NCBI GenBank assembly: GCA_039707465.1
Contig: CM077644.1
Span: 98,320,375-98,384,374 of the forward strand
Length of the DNA: 64,000 nucleotides
Source: Rhabdophis nuchalis
Taxonomy: Eukaryota > Chordata > Lepidosauria > Squamata > Natricidae
Direction of reading: 5' to 3'
A model generated the notes under the pieces. The model searched no databases, was not told the origin of the DNA, and saw only the letters and a list, made by a program, of their open reading frames with translations. The position numbers were made by a program, and so were the translations under genes. Numbering within the stretch: position 1 is the first letter of the stretch; the number at the start of each line of letters is the position of its first letter. Below are positions 30,812-42,228 of the stretch, piece by piece.

Positions 30812-31095
30812 ATTTATTTATTTCATCAAGCATGTATTAGATAATAGATATATGTATAAACATGATTATGAATGCATGAAATGGATACAAATACAAGGTA
30901 ATATTAGGACAGGGATGGTAGGCACGCTGGTGCGTTTATGCACACCCCTTGAAGACCTCTTAGGAATGGGGTGATGTCAACAGTAGACAGTCTAAGGATA
31001 AAGTTTTGGGGGGTTGGGGAAGAAACCACAGTGTCAGATAGTGCATTCCAGGCATTGACAATTCTGTTACTGAATTCTGTAACATTTGTATTTCC
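30812..31095 (-). pseudogene. LINE C-terminal fragment, copy b
   Basis: The minus strand encodes TEFSNRIVNAWNALSDTVVS and downstream residues, better preserved than copy a. The 3' side carries a (TAAA)n-like tail (tatttatttatttc on plus). This is a different subfamily from the L2-group and CR1 copies elsewhere in the window. Confidence 0.6.
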
Positions 31096-31134
31096 CTGCT
31101 CTGACTGTGGCAAGAGAATGTGGATTGTATATAG

Positions 31135-31260
31135 CAGGGTGTCTCAGTCTAGGCAACTTGATGAACAGTGGACTTTAATTCATAGAATTCCCCATGCTGG
31201 TTGAGGAATTCTGGGAGTTGAAGTCCATGCATCCTCAAGATACCGACATTGAGAAACACA
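31135..31260. mobile_element. Palindromic hAT-type MITE, copy 4 (older)
   Basis: Starts CAGGGTGTCTCAG and ends TTGAGAAACACAG, with the family core gaattctgggagttgaagtc. The two arms have diverged. Flanking duplication is unclear. Confidence 0.75.
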
Positions 31261-31490
31261 GCTATAATACAGTCCAACTTCTAGCATTCTGATGGAGCTT
31301 TTATTAACTGCTTTCATTAGCAATTGTGGATTGTTATTGTTCTTACTTTTACATATTTCTTTGATGCTTTTTAAAGTTCTTTTTAACATTTTAATGCATT
31401 TTAGCGATTTTATGTTTGGATATTAGGAGGAAGGGGGAAATGAAAGTAGCAATATCTTCAGAGTTTCTTAGCAAAATTTGTTAATCACAA

Positions 31491-31706
31491 TACCCTGTTT
31501 CCCCAAAAATAAGACCTCCCTGGATAATAAGTCCAATGTGCTAAAAATAAACCCTCCCCCAAAATATTGCAACACAGCAGCAGCCATGAAGTGACCATGT
31601 TCGCTGCCTCCTGCACCTCAAAAATAATAAGACCCCCCGAAAATAAGGTAAAGTGCTTATTTCAGGGGTCCAAAGAAAATAAGACCCTGTCTTATTTTTG
31701 GGAAAA
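31491..31706 (-). mobile_element. Tc1/mariner-type MITE ('gtttcccc-aaaataagac' family)
   Basis: Relative of 5184-5416 in the opposite orientation: begins ccctgtttccccaaaaataa, contains aacacagcagcagcc and ends gaccctgtcttatttttggg. Confidence 0.7.
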
Positions 31707-32766
31707 AGTGAAGAAATGTTTGCAAAAGAAATTACTAATATCTGAGCTATATCAATGCAAGCGTTTAGTATTATGGTTTTGGATGGGTAGCTTTTTCCAA
31801 TACCTTTTGATTACATTTTTTTCAAGTGAGAAAATACTTATCGATCTCTTTGCAGGGTCAGATGTGTTTCTTTTGGAACACGGAGTCCTTATGAACCACC
31901 AGAGGCTGATGAATGAGACCGAATGGGAGATTTCCACTTCTGAAGGTAATGAAATGCCAAGATGTCATTCAAGCCAGTGGTCATGGTGGAAAGATGCTTC
32001 CGAACGAAGCCAGCTCTGAGACACAAGTCTGCCATAATCACATCAAAGCAGATGGATTGCCCCAAAGGTGCCAAACGCCATCAAAATTTAAACAAAGAGG
32101 TGCCAGCTCATTGAGGTTGCTGCCAGCCTTTTCCTTACATAAAAAAAATGCCTTTTTAATTCCTTTATCATATGCCTTGTACAACCTTTTATCTTTATTC
32201 TCCTTTAAATATCAGAGCTTTTTAAAAATGCCTGTCTTGGGCCAGAAAAACAAAGAAAACATATTCATGCTGGCATTCTCAAGGTCAATAAAAATTCTAT
32301 CTCAAAAAGATAGTACGGTGATTGTGCTGAACCATCCCTCAATTTGTCTCCCGGCCAAAGAATTGCACATTATTGTGTGCCCTGCTGCAGTAAGGAGTCT
32401 CAGAAAGATTACCCTTTTATTAAGTTTCCTTCATAATGATTAAATCTGAAAATAAAGAAACGGTAGAATTTTTACCTGCATGCTGCTTAAGATCTAAGCT
32501 ATTTCAAAGGATTACTGGGGTTATATCAGCCCCAAAGAGATTAGATATCAGGTGGAATATAGGCTTTGGAACTGAACCCACCTGAAAAGCTGGAAAAGGA
32601 ATTCAATCTGGAATTGGTTGGGATATTGGTGGCTTAATTTTTGGCAATTCATCTCAGTTCCTTTTTTCTGATGATTACTTGAAAGATTATTGGTTTTAGT
32701 AGCTACTCAAACCAGAGCCGCAGCTTTAGACACCAGATAGACATACCACCTATATCTGACATTTTT
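31707..32766. other. Unassigned DNA with a candidate exon-like segment
   Basis: No repeat recognised. At about 31855-31945 a stretch open in one frame (SDVFLLEHGVLMNHQRLMNE) is preceded by a pyrimidine-poor but AG-ending cttttgcag-like acceptor (ctctttgcag) and followed by gtaatg. This is weak evidence for an exon. The larger frame 31913-32443 shows no domain. Confidence 0.3.
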
Positions 32767-32830
32767 ACATTCATTCATTCATTCATTCATTCATTCATTC
32801 ATTCATTCATTCATTCATTCATTCATTCAT
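32767..32830 (+). repeat. (ATTC)n microsatellite
   Basis: About sixteen uninterrupted ATTC units. Confidence 0.95.
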
Positions 32831-33106
32831 AGTTTCTCTGTTTGAAGTAAATATGAGAGATGGGGGTTATCTTTTAAAATCCAAAGTAGCAAGGAAAAAA
32901 AATCTGCAAAAACTGCACCTGCAGTTCTTACAGTCTGAACCTCTCAGATTTGAAGCTGTCTCCTATCACACATAATAGGGTTGGTGGCCCATTCTGCTGC
33001 TGGAAAGCTAAATTTTGTAGTTCTTCCATATTATGTTTCTTTCATTGTTCAGACAAGAAAATTCCTGGCTTTGATTCAGAAAACAAATGCCATAAAAACA
33101 TGGAAT

Positions 33107-33427
33107 CAGAGGTGGTATTCAGCCGGTTCAGGCAAACCAGTAGAATAAATTTTGAGTAGTTTGGAGAACTGGCAAATACCACCTCTGGTGTGCCCTGCCC
33201 CCATTGTTCCCTGTCCTATATTCCCTTAGCTCAATTTTTTAGCTCAGCTGATTTGTGCAGCAGAGTGGATTGTCACTCCTCAGATGAGCTAAAAAAAAAC
33301 AGCTCAGCTCATCAGCGCTGACGCCGAGGGCGGTCTTTGAGTGCTGTGCATGTGCACGAAGTGCAAGCGTGTGTGCAAAGCAGGCTCTCATAGAACCAGT
33401 AGGAAAAGATTTGGAATTCCACCGCTG
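33107..33427 (+). mobile_element. hAT-type MITE, 'ggtggtattcagcagg' family, copy 3
   Basis: Starts CAGAGGTGGTATTC and ends GAATTCCACCGCTG, with perfect 8-bp duplication catggaat (33099-33106, 33428-33435). The interior differs from other copies, containing two gctcagct-type blocks, so it is a distinct subfamily sharing ends. Confidence 0.9.
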
Positions 33428-33507
33428 CATGGAATTAAGGGTTTGTGATAGCATTTTCTCATCAGAGATGATGATCTAGCTGGGAGTAAGCTAGGAGGTG
33501 CCTTTCA

Positions 33508-33830
33508 GATGGTGGTCCTCAGTCAGCACCAGGAACTGGTTTCATGGAAGACAATTTTTCCACGGACTGGGTGGTGGCGGCTTTGGTTTCACTCGCTCAC
33601 CTGCCATTCACCTCCCGCTGTGCGGCCCAGTTTCTAACATGCCACAAACTGGTACCAGTCTATAGCCTAGGGCAGGGGTCTGCAAAGTCGGCTCTTTTAA
33701 GACTGGTAGACTTCAACTCCCAGAATTCCCCAGCCAGCTATGCTGGCTGGGGAACTCTGGGAGTTGAAGTCCACCAGTCTTAAAAGAGCCAGCTTTGCAG
33801 ACCCCTGGCCTAGGGGGTTGGGGATTCCTG
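33508..33830. mobile_element. hAT (Charlie-like) MITE containing a palindromic MITE
   Basis: The left arm holds ggtttcatggaagacaattt, then ttccacggactggg, and the right arm taacatgccacaaactggta, then ggttggggattcctg. This arrangement resembles MER30/Charlie12-type MITEs of mammals as I remember them. The MITE at 33673-33807 sits inside the right arm. Confidence 0.65.
33673..33807. mobile_element. Palindromic hAT-type MITE, copy 5 (135 bp)
   Basis: Starts CAGGGGTCTGCAAAG and ends CTTTGCAGACCCCTG, with perfect 8-bp duplication gcctaggg (33665-33672, 33808-33815). It is nearly identical to copy 1. Confidence 0.95.
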
Positions 33831-34607
33831 GTCTATATTCTGTGAGCCCAGCCAGGAAACTATGTCATTCCCTGGAATTCTGGAAGATGTCATATAAAGC
33901 ATCTGGAAGTCACCAAGGTTCCTAATCCCAAGTTTAAGATGTGAAGGAAGTAACTTTGTTGTAGCCATTGCTAAAGAATTGTGTATCAGTAATCACCCAG
34001 TTATCTCTTCATATATCTAGATCTAACTTCTGGCTCCCATCATTTTTCATATATATTTGGGTATAGTTGTGTCCATCAGTATAAGACAAGAGGAGGCAGA
34101 AATGTTGTGTGTGTCTGTCTCTGCCCAACTGTATATTCCACATCATTTATAACTGATCAATTGATCAGTACAAGTTTTGTTAAACTACCCCAATCATAAA
34201 AGACTCCAGGAGATGCGCTTCCCATTCCATCCCACCCAATCTCATCCGGTGGCATTTTCAGCCATGCAACAGTGACAGCAGTAGTTTCTCTGCTCCCTGA
34301 CAGACGCGTGCTTTCAATAATAGTCTACCTTCTCCCATCCATCTCTGTGACTACCATCTGTCCCACTCAGCATCTCCGTCTTCATTACCATGTTCTTGGT
34401 GAACCTAAAGCAGCCCTCCCATTCAAGGTAATTTTTTTAGGAAAGGTAAACAAAGCATTACCGTCCTTCAGTAAATGTACAGCATGATGTGATCAGACAA
34501 ATGAAAGCAAACATTTTCTTTTCACTCCATTATCCCAGAACATCTCTGAGGATATCTTTAGTGGCTTTGAAGAAGATCTGATACCACCCGAATGTAATGT
34601 AATGCCA
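33831..34607. other. Unassigned DNA
   Basis: Nothing recognised. Confidence 0.4.
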
Positions 34608-34960
34608 CAGGTAATCCTCGACATACGACCACAATGGAGCACAAATTTCTGATGGGAAACTGGACAGTTGTTAAGTGAATCACTGCAGCTGTTAAGATAG
34701 TAACACGATTGTTAAGGGAATCTGCCCATTGCCCATTGACTTTGCTTGACAGAAGGTCACAAAGGATGATCACATGACCCCGGGGACACTGCAACCATCA
34801 TAGGTATGAGTCAGTTGCCAAGCATCTGAATTTTGATCACATGACCACGGAGACGCTGCAATTGTCATTAGTAGGAAAAATGGTCAAAAGTTACTTTTTT
34901 CAGTGCCGTTTTAATTTCAAACAGTCACCAAACGAACTGTGGTACATTGAGGACTGCCTA
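34608..34960 (-). mobile_element. MITE, 'cttaacaaccatgt' family, copy 2
   Basis: Begins caggtaatcctcgacatacg and ends ggtacattgaggactgcct, near inverted-repeat termini. The order of blocks is the reverse of copy 1: ttaagtgaatcactgcag, ttgactttgcttgac, gatcacatgacc twice. Confidence 0.8.
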
Positions 34961-34971
34961 ATGTTTTAGAG

Positions 34972-35304
34972 CAAGGGTGTCAAGCCCAATATCATTGACG
35001 GCCACATCAGGGTTGTGTTTGATCTTGGCCAGTTCAATGTCACTTGTGTTGGGGGTGCCTGGAGTGGCCCAAGCGCTCTGCCAACAAAAACAGGCTTCCA
35101 AGCTCCGTTTCTGGCTCCGACAGCCTCCTGCAACCCTCTGCCAGCAAAATCAGAGCTTGGAAGGGCCGCACATGACCTTCCTAAGCTCTGTTTTCACTGG
35201 CAGAGGCGGTCGGTCCTTTGCTGTCTCCAGCATGGCTACACTGGCCAGTTCTAAGCACGCCATGGGCTGAATCTGGCCCACAGGCCTTGAGTTTGACACC
35301 CCTG
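34972..35304. mobile_element. hAT-type MITE ('ggtgtcaa' ends)
   Basis: Starts CAAGGGTGTCAAGC and ends TTGACACCCCTG, with perfect 8-bp duplication ttttagag (34964-34971, 35305-35312). The interior contains repeated ctctgccaacaaaa/ctctgccagcaaaa blocks. Confidence 0.92.
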
Positions 35305-35317
35305 TTTTAGAGTCAAA

Positions 35318-35763
35318 TTTATTTTATTTATTTATTTATTTAATTTATATACCACCCTTCTCCCTCTCGGGACTCAGGCGGTGAACAGCCACAATAAAAA
35401 GAGGAAGTTAAAATAACAAATTAGTAAATATTAAATAATTTGGCCTATTATTATAAAACCCAATACTAAAAACCAATTAAAAGACTATGACAGGCCAGCT
35501 GCACGAAATAGATGTGCCTTCAGGGCCCGATGAAAGAGACGTAGGTCTGCGATCGTGCGTAATTCAGGAGGGAGGTCATTCCAGAAGGCAGGAGCCGCCA
35601 CAGAGAAGGCTCTTCCCCTGGGGGTCGCCAGTCGACATTGTCTGGTCAACGGCACCCTGAGGAGGCCCACTGTGTGGGAGCGGACTGGTCGGTGGGAGGT
35701 ATTTGGCAGCAAATTGTATTGTACATCTCTGTTTCGATGTAAACAAAAATAAAACATAGACAA
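35318..35763 (-). pseudogene. L2-group LINE, 3' end fragment
   Basis: The minus strand encodes HRPVRSHTVGLLRVPLTRQC, RGRAFSVAAPAFWNDLPPEL and a stop at 35485-35487. The 3' UTR has the ccgagagggagaagggtggt phrase and a (TAAA)n-type tail at 35318-35342. This 3' UTR differs from that of 19277-24108, marking a second L2-group subfamily that is also present at 45044 and 52838. Confidence 0.85.
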
Positions 35764-35773
35764 TATGTATGTA

Positions 35774-36099
35774 CAGTGGTACCTCGGTTCACGAACTCAA
35801 TTCGTGAACTGACTCTGGCACAGTTTTCCATATGCTAAAAGCATAGCAAAAATTAAAAAAAAGTCACTGAAAGTACTCACAGTGTGCGTGCTGGGGCTTT
35901 TTTCTGTATCTTCTTCTCTCTACAATCTTCCTACAGGAAGTCACAACCATGTGACAGCCAGGAATACATTAAAAATGGCCGCGGTTCCTGTTTGTGAACC
36001 GAAGCAGAGTTCGTGAACCGAAGCACATTTTGAGGAAAATTTCTGTTCGTAAACCAAATTGGTCGTGAACAGAGGCGTTCGTGAACCGAGGTACCACTG
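35774..36099. mobile_element. Tc1/mariner (Tigger-like) MITE with TA duplication
   Basis: Starts CAGTGGTACCTCGGTTCACG and ends with its complement (CGTGAACCGAGGTACCACTG), flanked by TA on both sides. The ends contain subterminal repeats of gttcgtgaac. No transposase is present. Confidence 0.88.
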
Positions 36100-36694
36100 T
36101 ATATAACATCTGAGACCTTTTTTTAGATTTTATTATCTTCTGTGAAGTCACCATCTATTAACAGAAATGTTGTTGTTTTTTTAAAAAAATTATTGGTTAT
36201 ATTTAGGATAGCCTAATGCTGTTTTCAAAATCTTTTATTTTGCATCAGAATACTGGATAATGGTATTCCAGTTCTGTATTTGCATCCTACATTTGGGAGG
36301 AGAATATAATGTTTTCACTCACTTCACAAGTTTGCACAAGCCCTTGGGGTTATATGATGTCCCATGTGCTAGACTACAAAATAAAGTATCTATAACAAAT
36401 TTTACCTGCAAGCCCTAATATCATAAATATATCAAAATATCCACTGTAAAAAGCTTATAGCCTTCAGTTCAGATTATTAATAATACTGCAAAGACCACAA
36501 GTCTTTTGAGCTTTTGCAAATTCAGCACAGGGTTGAAATCTCATAAACCTCTAACAAGCAAGAGTTTTCATGTTTTGATTTAGAAAACATGCTTTACAAT
36601 TAATTTAGAATATTGTATAGAGAAATAAGTTGATTCATAATGTGAAGAAAAATTTTACTATGTCTAGTGGGAAGCCCTTATGTCAGATTTGAGA
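36100..36694. other. Unassigned AT-rich DNA
   Basis: Nothing recognised. Confidence 0.4.
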
Positions 36695-37290
36695 GCCCAG
36701 GTTTGAGAACCAAACATGAGTGCCCATCTTCATCTAGTTCTTGCCCACCTAGCAGTTCAAAACTGTGAAAATGCAAGTACCGTATTTTTCGGAGTATAAG
36801 TTGCACCTTTTTTGCCTCCTGAAACCCCGTCCCTTCACCAAAATGGCTGTGCATAGCCTTTGGGAGGTTTTCAGAGTGGCCCTGGGGCTGAGGAGGGCAG
36901 AAATGAGCGAAAAATGGGCCATTTTTTGCTCAATTTCGCCCCCCCCCCCCGAACACTCTATAAGCCTCCTAAAGACTATGCATGCCCTTTTTGGGGGGGG
37001 AAAGGGCCTGTTTTCATGAAAAAAGGGCCATTTTGAAGAGATCTGCAGAGTGCAAAACCTTTTTTTAAAATTTGCCTCTTCAAAATCTTGGTGCGTCTTA
37101 TACTCCAGTGCGTTTTATACTCTGAAAAATACAGTAGATAAATAGGCACCACTTCAATGGGGAGGAAAGAGTGCTCTGTGACATCATACTGATCACATGA
37201 CCTTGGAAACATTTTCAGAGAGCACTGGCTCATGGCCTTGAAATTGAGATGAATCCCCCTATAGTTGGCAACGACCAAAAATCTGCAGGA
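36695..37290 (+). repeat. Sauria-type SINE (decayed), split by a mariner-type MITE
   Basis: The left part has cttgcccacctagcagttca and gaaaatgcaagta. The right part has ataggcaccacttcaatggg, gatcacatgacc, agagcactggctc and ttggcaacgacc. These are the blocks of the better SINE at 53296-53633, in the same order. The MITE at 36780-37134 interrupts it at a TA. Confidence 0.75.
36780..37134. mobile_element. Tc1/mariner-type MITE ('ccgtatttttcggagtataa')
   Basis: Starts ccgtatttttcggagtataa and ends ttatactctgaaaaatacag, flanked by TA. Removing it and one TA restores the SINE phrase gcaagtagataaataggcac. Confidence 0.88.
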
Positions 37291-39137
37291 ACTCCTCCCT
37301 TTCCTATAACATGCTGTTTCTCCTGCAGTAATCTTATTGTTCCTGGTGAATTTCAGAATTACTTTTAAGGAGATGATTCCAGGATGAAAAGTCCATAGGT
37401 TGAATATGAACTCTGAATCTTCCAAAGATTGTACCTTTGAGCTTCCTGGGATTATAGCACCCACTTCATGGAACCAATGTTTATATTGTTTTTCCTGCAA
37501 AAGAAGTAATAGCATAATTGTGCCTTCCTCCCAAAAGAAGAGAGAAGGAGACTGGAAATATAATAATCCTAATCGTTCCAGGCATTGGCTGATGGAGATA
37601 GGACTTCTTTACTTTCATATATTCAGACTTGTAGATGTGCCTATATAAATAAATGGTCGTTCTTCCATCTCTAGAGAAATCATCCATTAGATTAAATAAT
37701 CATCTTTATTAATTGTTCTATTCTGAATGATTTAAGAATCCCTTGTCATAAGTATGTTAATAAATCACAGTTTGGCAGTTTAAGGGTTACAGTTTTATCA
37801 TCGCCAAGAAAAATGCAGAAATTTGGCTGGTTTCCACACTCTAAGAAATTGATAAAATGTAATTGAAGATGGCAGCAAAAGTGCAACCATATACACATTC
37901 TTTTGAGCCACAACATTCACTTATTCCTCCACAGGTTAAAATGAGCAGCTTCTAATGTGGATACTTCATTATCCAAAGAGCCTTCTCTGATGATGAAAGA
38001 CTGAAATATTGATCTGCATGGGATTATTCTTCTAGTTCATTTGTTCTCCTAATTACGGGATATATAAATAGCGAATGTTCAGAAAGCTTATATGTTAAAA
38101 AGACATCTTCTATAATAAGTATCTCTTAATTAACATTCGTTCCCTAGTCTTCGGTGCAAGATCGCTCTCCAGGGTTTCTTTAATATGAAGAGCCAGTTGT
38201 TATGCTAACATTAATGCTTAAAAAATGGCTATGTAAATCCATCAGCTAGAATTTATACTGTATTTAGTCATTTGAGTAGGTATACTCTTGTGAGTAACTG
38301 CATGATTTCCTTTTGGCTGGCATATGTCTACTAGAGGGGTCTATATTTACAAGCTATCTAAAGAGTCATTTGTTCAACAGCTAGGAGACTGCTGTTAGAT
38401 TTACTAACTTTGAGCAAAAAACCCAAAGCCAAACAATAAAAACCATCAAGCTTCCAAGTACCCTGATTATTTTAACATTTATTTTGCTTTTTTAAAAAAA
38501 ATATTACTGCATAAAAATGCACAGAATGCTACCAGTTTGAAGGAATTTGAAAAGGTCTTCAATTCAAGATTATATCCTTCCTGCCTTTTCTGCATGGATG
38601 CTGAATTGTTCAAGAAATTGCATTGTAGCATCAGTTTTATGGGGTTCAGAGTTTTGGGCTTTTTTGTTGCTTTGTTTGTTTTCTTTTGCATTGCTCTTTC
38701 TCATTATAGTCTGATTCCTGTAGGTGAGACCATAAATTAGTTAAAATGATTAAGTTAAATGTCACAGATTAGTTGATGGGAAAATAAGCCATGCGAAATG
38801 GAAAGTGCTTCAGATTGAATATTGAAGCGGTGAAGAATCCAAATAAACCAAAGGTGGGCATTGACTAGTTTGTTACTTAATGGACTGATGATCGGTGGTT
38901 TGTATTTCTAAAATAAAGATGCCAACTGAGCGGTGTGTGTGTGTGTGTGTGTGTTTCTAGTCTATCAGCCAGTTTCTGAAGAGGAGAATTCAAAGCAGTA
39001 GCTCTTCAAATAAATTGTATACTGTTCACTGAGGGAATCTGAGAACAGTGCCAAGTCAAGATGGCATCTAGGACTGAAGCTCCATTCCTTTTGTTTTTGC
39101 ATGCATCACATATGTCATGTCCGTAAAAAAAGAATAG
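37291..39137. other. Unassigned AT-rich DNA with a (TG)n
   Basis: No gene or repeat recognised except a GT dinucleotide run at 38934-38954. Confidence 0.45.
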
Positions 39138-39143
39138 GGTTTC

Positions 39144-39576
39144 TGTTCTGACCCCCCTTTCTTCAACTAATTACAAGCTGCTTGCCTGAATGACAGAGAC
39201 GAAGCTTCTTCACACAAACTCAACTCAAGACACTCAAACCTAGAAATGACACGTTGTTCTCTGCAAACTTCCTTAGCAGAGGCTTCCTTTTAAACCCTCT
39301 TGGGAGGGGCCAGTCATTAGGCAGCTGGGACTACTTCAACTCCTCCGAGTTTGCCTCTGCTGCAACTGAAGCTTTCTTTTTTCAGCCGGTCTTAACCTAG
39401 CATCAGAGACAAACTGGCCTTGATCCTCCCCACTACTCCAAGACCCAGGTGCCTCCTGATGACTAGCCGGGCTCTCTGCTCTCTCAAGGTCGCCCTCTTC
39501 CTCCAGAGCAGACTCATAGGACTCCTCACTAGAGGAGTTCATCAGCAGCTCATCCGGAGCTGGCTGGGCCACAACA
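39144..39576 (-). mobile_element. Solo LTR, copy 2 (433 bp)
   Basis: TG...CA ends (TGTTCTGACC, GGGCCACAACA) with perfect 6-bp duplication ggtttc (39138-39143, 39577-39582). It aligns with 24344-24802 along its length. On the minus strand a TATA-like tttaaaagg lies near 39290. A minus-strand frame (39336-39572) encodes an acidic stretch with SSSEESYESALEEE. The same residues occur in copy 1, where the frame is broken by a stop. Confidence 0.87.
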
Positions 39577-39582
39577 GGTTTC

Positions 39583-39740
39583 TGTACACATATTCCTCAA
39601 TTTACAACTGCAATTGGGCCCCGAATGTCCATTCTTAAGCAAGACATTAAGTGAGTTTTGCTGCATTTTACAACCTTTCTTGCCATGGTTATTAAGTGAA
39701 TCCCTACAGTTGTTAGTAAAATGGTTGTTAAGGTGTTCAG
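39583..39740 (-). repeat. MITE fragment, 'cttaacaaccatgt' family, copy 3
   Basis: Contains tcctcaatttacaactgcaa, taagcaagacattaagtgag and tgccatggttattaagtgaa. Only one end of the element remains, next to the solo LTR. Confidence 0.65.
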
Positions 39741-40929
39741 GGAGTATTGGGAAAAACTACTAAACATCCCCATAAAAATGTGAGGTTTTAGGTGCTTGAG
39801 CAATGAAGGATAAATCCACCTTGAACTAACAAGAGGTAAGTTATGATATAAATCTAAGAAATGAAAATAAAGCCAGGCTTTTTTAAAGTATCAGCTCATT
39901 GGAATGACTGCTTCTTGGTTTCATTATGATGCATGGATTTTATTGAATTGTGTATTATTTTAATCAAACCTGTACCCAGTCAAACATCTATAAGAATAAA
40001 TGTAGGTTTACAAATTCACTAGCAAACAGATCAATAAATATGAGCTGAACGGAGAAAAGTTCCAACTCATTTTTAAAATAGTTGGAAGACATTAGAGTTT
40101 AATTTTGCATGGCTTGTATTATTGCTTTGCTTTGATGGAAGGACAAAAGGCATTTAACTGTTCAGGGATAAAAGGAATATATACATTATGTTTTGTCCCA
40201 TCAGGCTGAAGGTTGACACATTCGAGGTGAAGGTCAGATCTATTCCTTTCAAGATAGCCTATAATTCAGAGGATAATAAGATGGAAATTTCTACCCGTCA
40301 GCCCTGATATGCTCTGACTTGAAAGAACTTGACACAAAACAAATTCTTCACTTCCCTACACAGCATGGATGCTTAAAGTCTGTCTTCCTTTCCTATTTCT
40401 TTAAGGAGCTTTTTTTTAAACCATAAGCTGAAACTCCAATAACTTATTTTGTTTATTTGTGAAGAAACTGCCATATTTATGTAAGTTAGATTGAAACGGG
40501 AATTGACTAGACAACCTTGTCTGAAGATTCCACATCCTTCCCTGACAGGAAACCTCATAGCCTTTAATCAAGGATTATATTTCTTCTATAAGTTTACATC
40601 AAGTTAAAGTTATGCAAACTCTTGTCGTGTACATTGCCAGGATCATATGCTACATCCTTGACTATATCCTGCCTCTTATCAATTCTACTAGCAGTGAGTA
40701 GCAGAAACAGACAAGAATCCAACAGAGATTGTCCACATATAGGAACTCTAAACCTCAAATCTCTCTTATCCAAAAAGTGTGTGCTACAATTTTATTCTTG
40801 AATGCATGATGTAATGTAATCAGGACACAGCTTTGCCATGGCCACCATTTTTATTTTAGACCATACAAGTCTCACTCTTTGATTAAAAAATAGTATTTGA
40901 TTGGAGAATAAAATGGTGGTAGACACATT
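39741..40929. other. Unassigned AT-rich DNA
   Basis: Nothing recognised. Confidence 0.4.
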
Positions 40930-41318
40930 TTTTTTAAGTTAATGGAAACTAAAACATATGAAGAATAGTTACAGGAACTGGGCATGACTAGTCTAGTGAA
41001 GAGAAGGACCAGGGTAGATGTGATAGCAGTGTTCCAATATTTGAGGGGCTGCCACAGAGAAGAAGGGGGATCAAGCTACTTTCCAAAGCCCCTGAAGGCC
41101 AGAGAAGGAATAATGGATGGAAACCGATCAAGGAGAGATTCAACCTCAGAAATAAGGAGAATTTTTCTGACAGTGAGAACAATCAACCAATGGAACAGAA
41201 GTTGCCTTTGGAAATTGTGGGAGCTTCATCACTGGAGGCTTTCAAGAAGAGACTGGACTACATCTATCAGAAATGATATAGGGTCTTCTGCTTGGGTGGG
41301 GATTTGGACTAAATAAGT
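40930..41318 (+). pseudogene. CR1-type LINE, 3' end
   Basis: Encodes in shifted frames KRRTRVDVIAVFQYLRGCHR and a decayed LEASSLEAFKKRLDYIYQK-type end, then the CR1 3' UTR phrase gatatagggtcttctgcttg. It lacks everything upstream of the last ~130 codons. Confidence 0.8.
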
Positions 41319-41724
41319 CATGTTTCCCTTCTCCTAAGTGCTGAGCAAAAGCTATCATCACTATTGTAAGCCAGTTTTTCTGAGACAGTCTTATTCTATT
41401 TATAACAAAATTGCAAATGGAGGACCACAGAAAAGTAGTGGGGGAAGCCACAAGGATGCCTACTATATTTGCTTACATTGTCTATCCAGAAGGGCATTGC
41501 ATGACTGGTTTCATTCTTGTTGGGAATCACCAGATGAACATCACCATCTATCAGGAATTGATGTCACAAAACCTTGTACTTTGGATGATTACATGCAGTG
41601 CATTAGCTTGAGAAGTTATCCAGATTCTGGTCCTCAATTGTGTTGCAGGAAAAGATAAACAGAATCTCTCAAACTGGCATATACAGCTCATCTTCCCTTA
41701 AGCTCTGCGTTTGTGTATCTGTGT
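41319..41724. other. Unassigned DNA, possible mariner transposase relic
   Basis: In one frame (41411-41611) the order GHCMTGFILVGNHQMNITIY then LWM resembles the central part of mariner-type transposases. The similarity is weak and unsupported by flanking motifs. Confidence 0.25.
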
Positions 41725-41899
41725 CAGTGGTGGGTTTCAAATTTTTAGAACCTACTCTGTAGGTGTGGCCTATTTTGTGAGTGTGGCTTGGTAGTCGTGT
41801 GACAGGGTGGGAGTGGCCACCTTTTAAAATGTGGTGAAACTCATTTAACAACGCTCTTGCTTAGCAACCAAAATTTTGGACTCAATTGTGATGATAAAT

Positions 41900-41971
<72 letters not shown>

Positions 41972-42155
41972 TTTCCTTCCTTCCTTCCTTCCTTTCTTTC
42001 CTTTCCTTTGCTTTCCTTTCCTTCCCGTTGGGTCACTGGCAGCGGCGGGCCAGATTTACTTCCAGGTATGCCGGTGGAACCCCCTCTCACCGGTTCTCTA
42101 AATTTCACCAACCGGCTCTCGCGAGTAGGTGCGAACCTGCAGAAACCCACCACTG
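41725..42155 (+). mobile_element. hAT-type MITE with internal (TTTC)n array, copy 3
   Basis: CAGTGGTGGGTTTC ... GAAACCCACCACTG ends, with flanks atctgtgt (41717-41724) and gtctgtgt (42156-42163), 7/8 identical. The TTTC array at about 41899-41972 is followed by TTCC and TTTCC units. Confidence 0.9.
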
Positions 42156-42177
42156 GTCTGTGTGTATAAATGTGCAT

Positions 42178-42187
42178 GCCTGTGTGT

Positions 42188-42226
<39 letters not shown>

Positions 42227-42228
42227 TG
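42178..42228 (+). repeat. (TG)n microsatellite
   Basis: A GT dinucleotide run with a few TC interruptions. Confidence 0.9.

Noticed and set aside
31913..32443. 176-aa hypothetical protein
   Set aside because: No domain, biased toward Leu/Ser/Lys, no splice or promoter context; probably chance.
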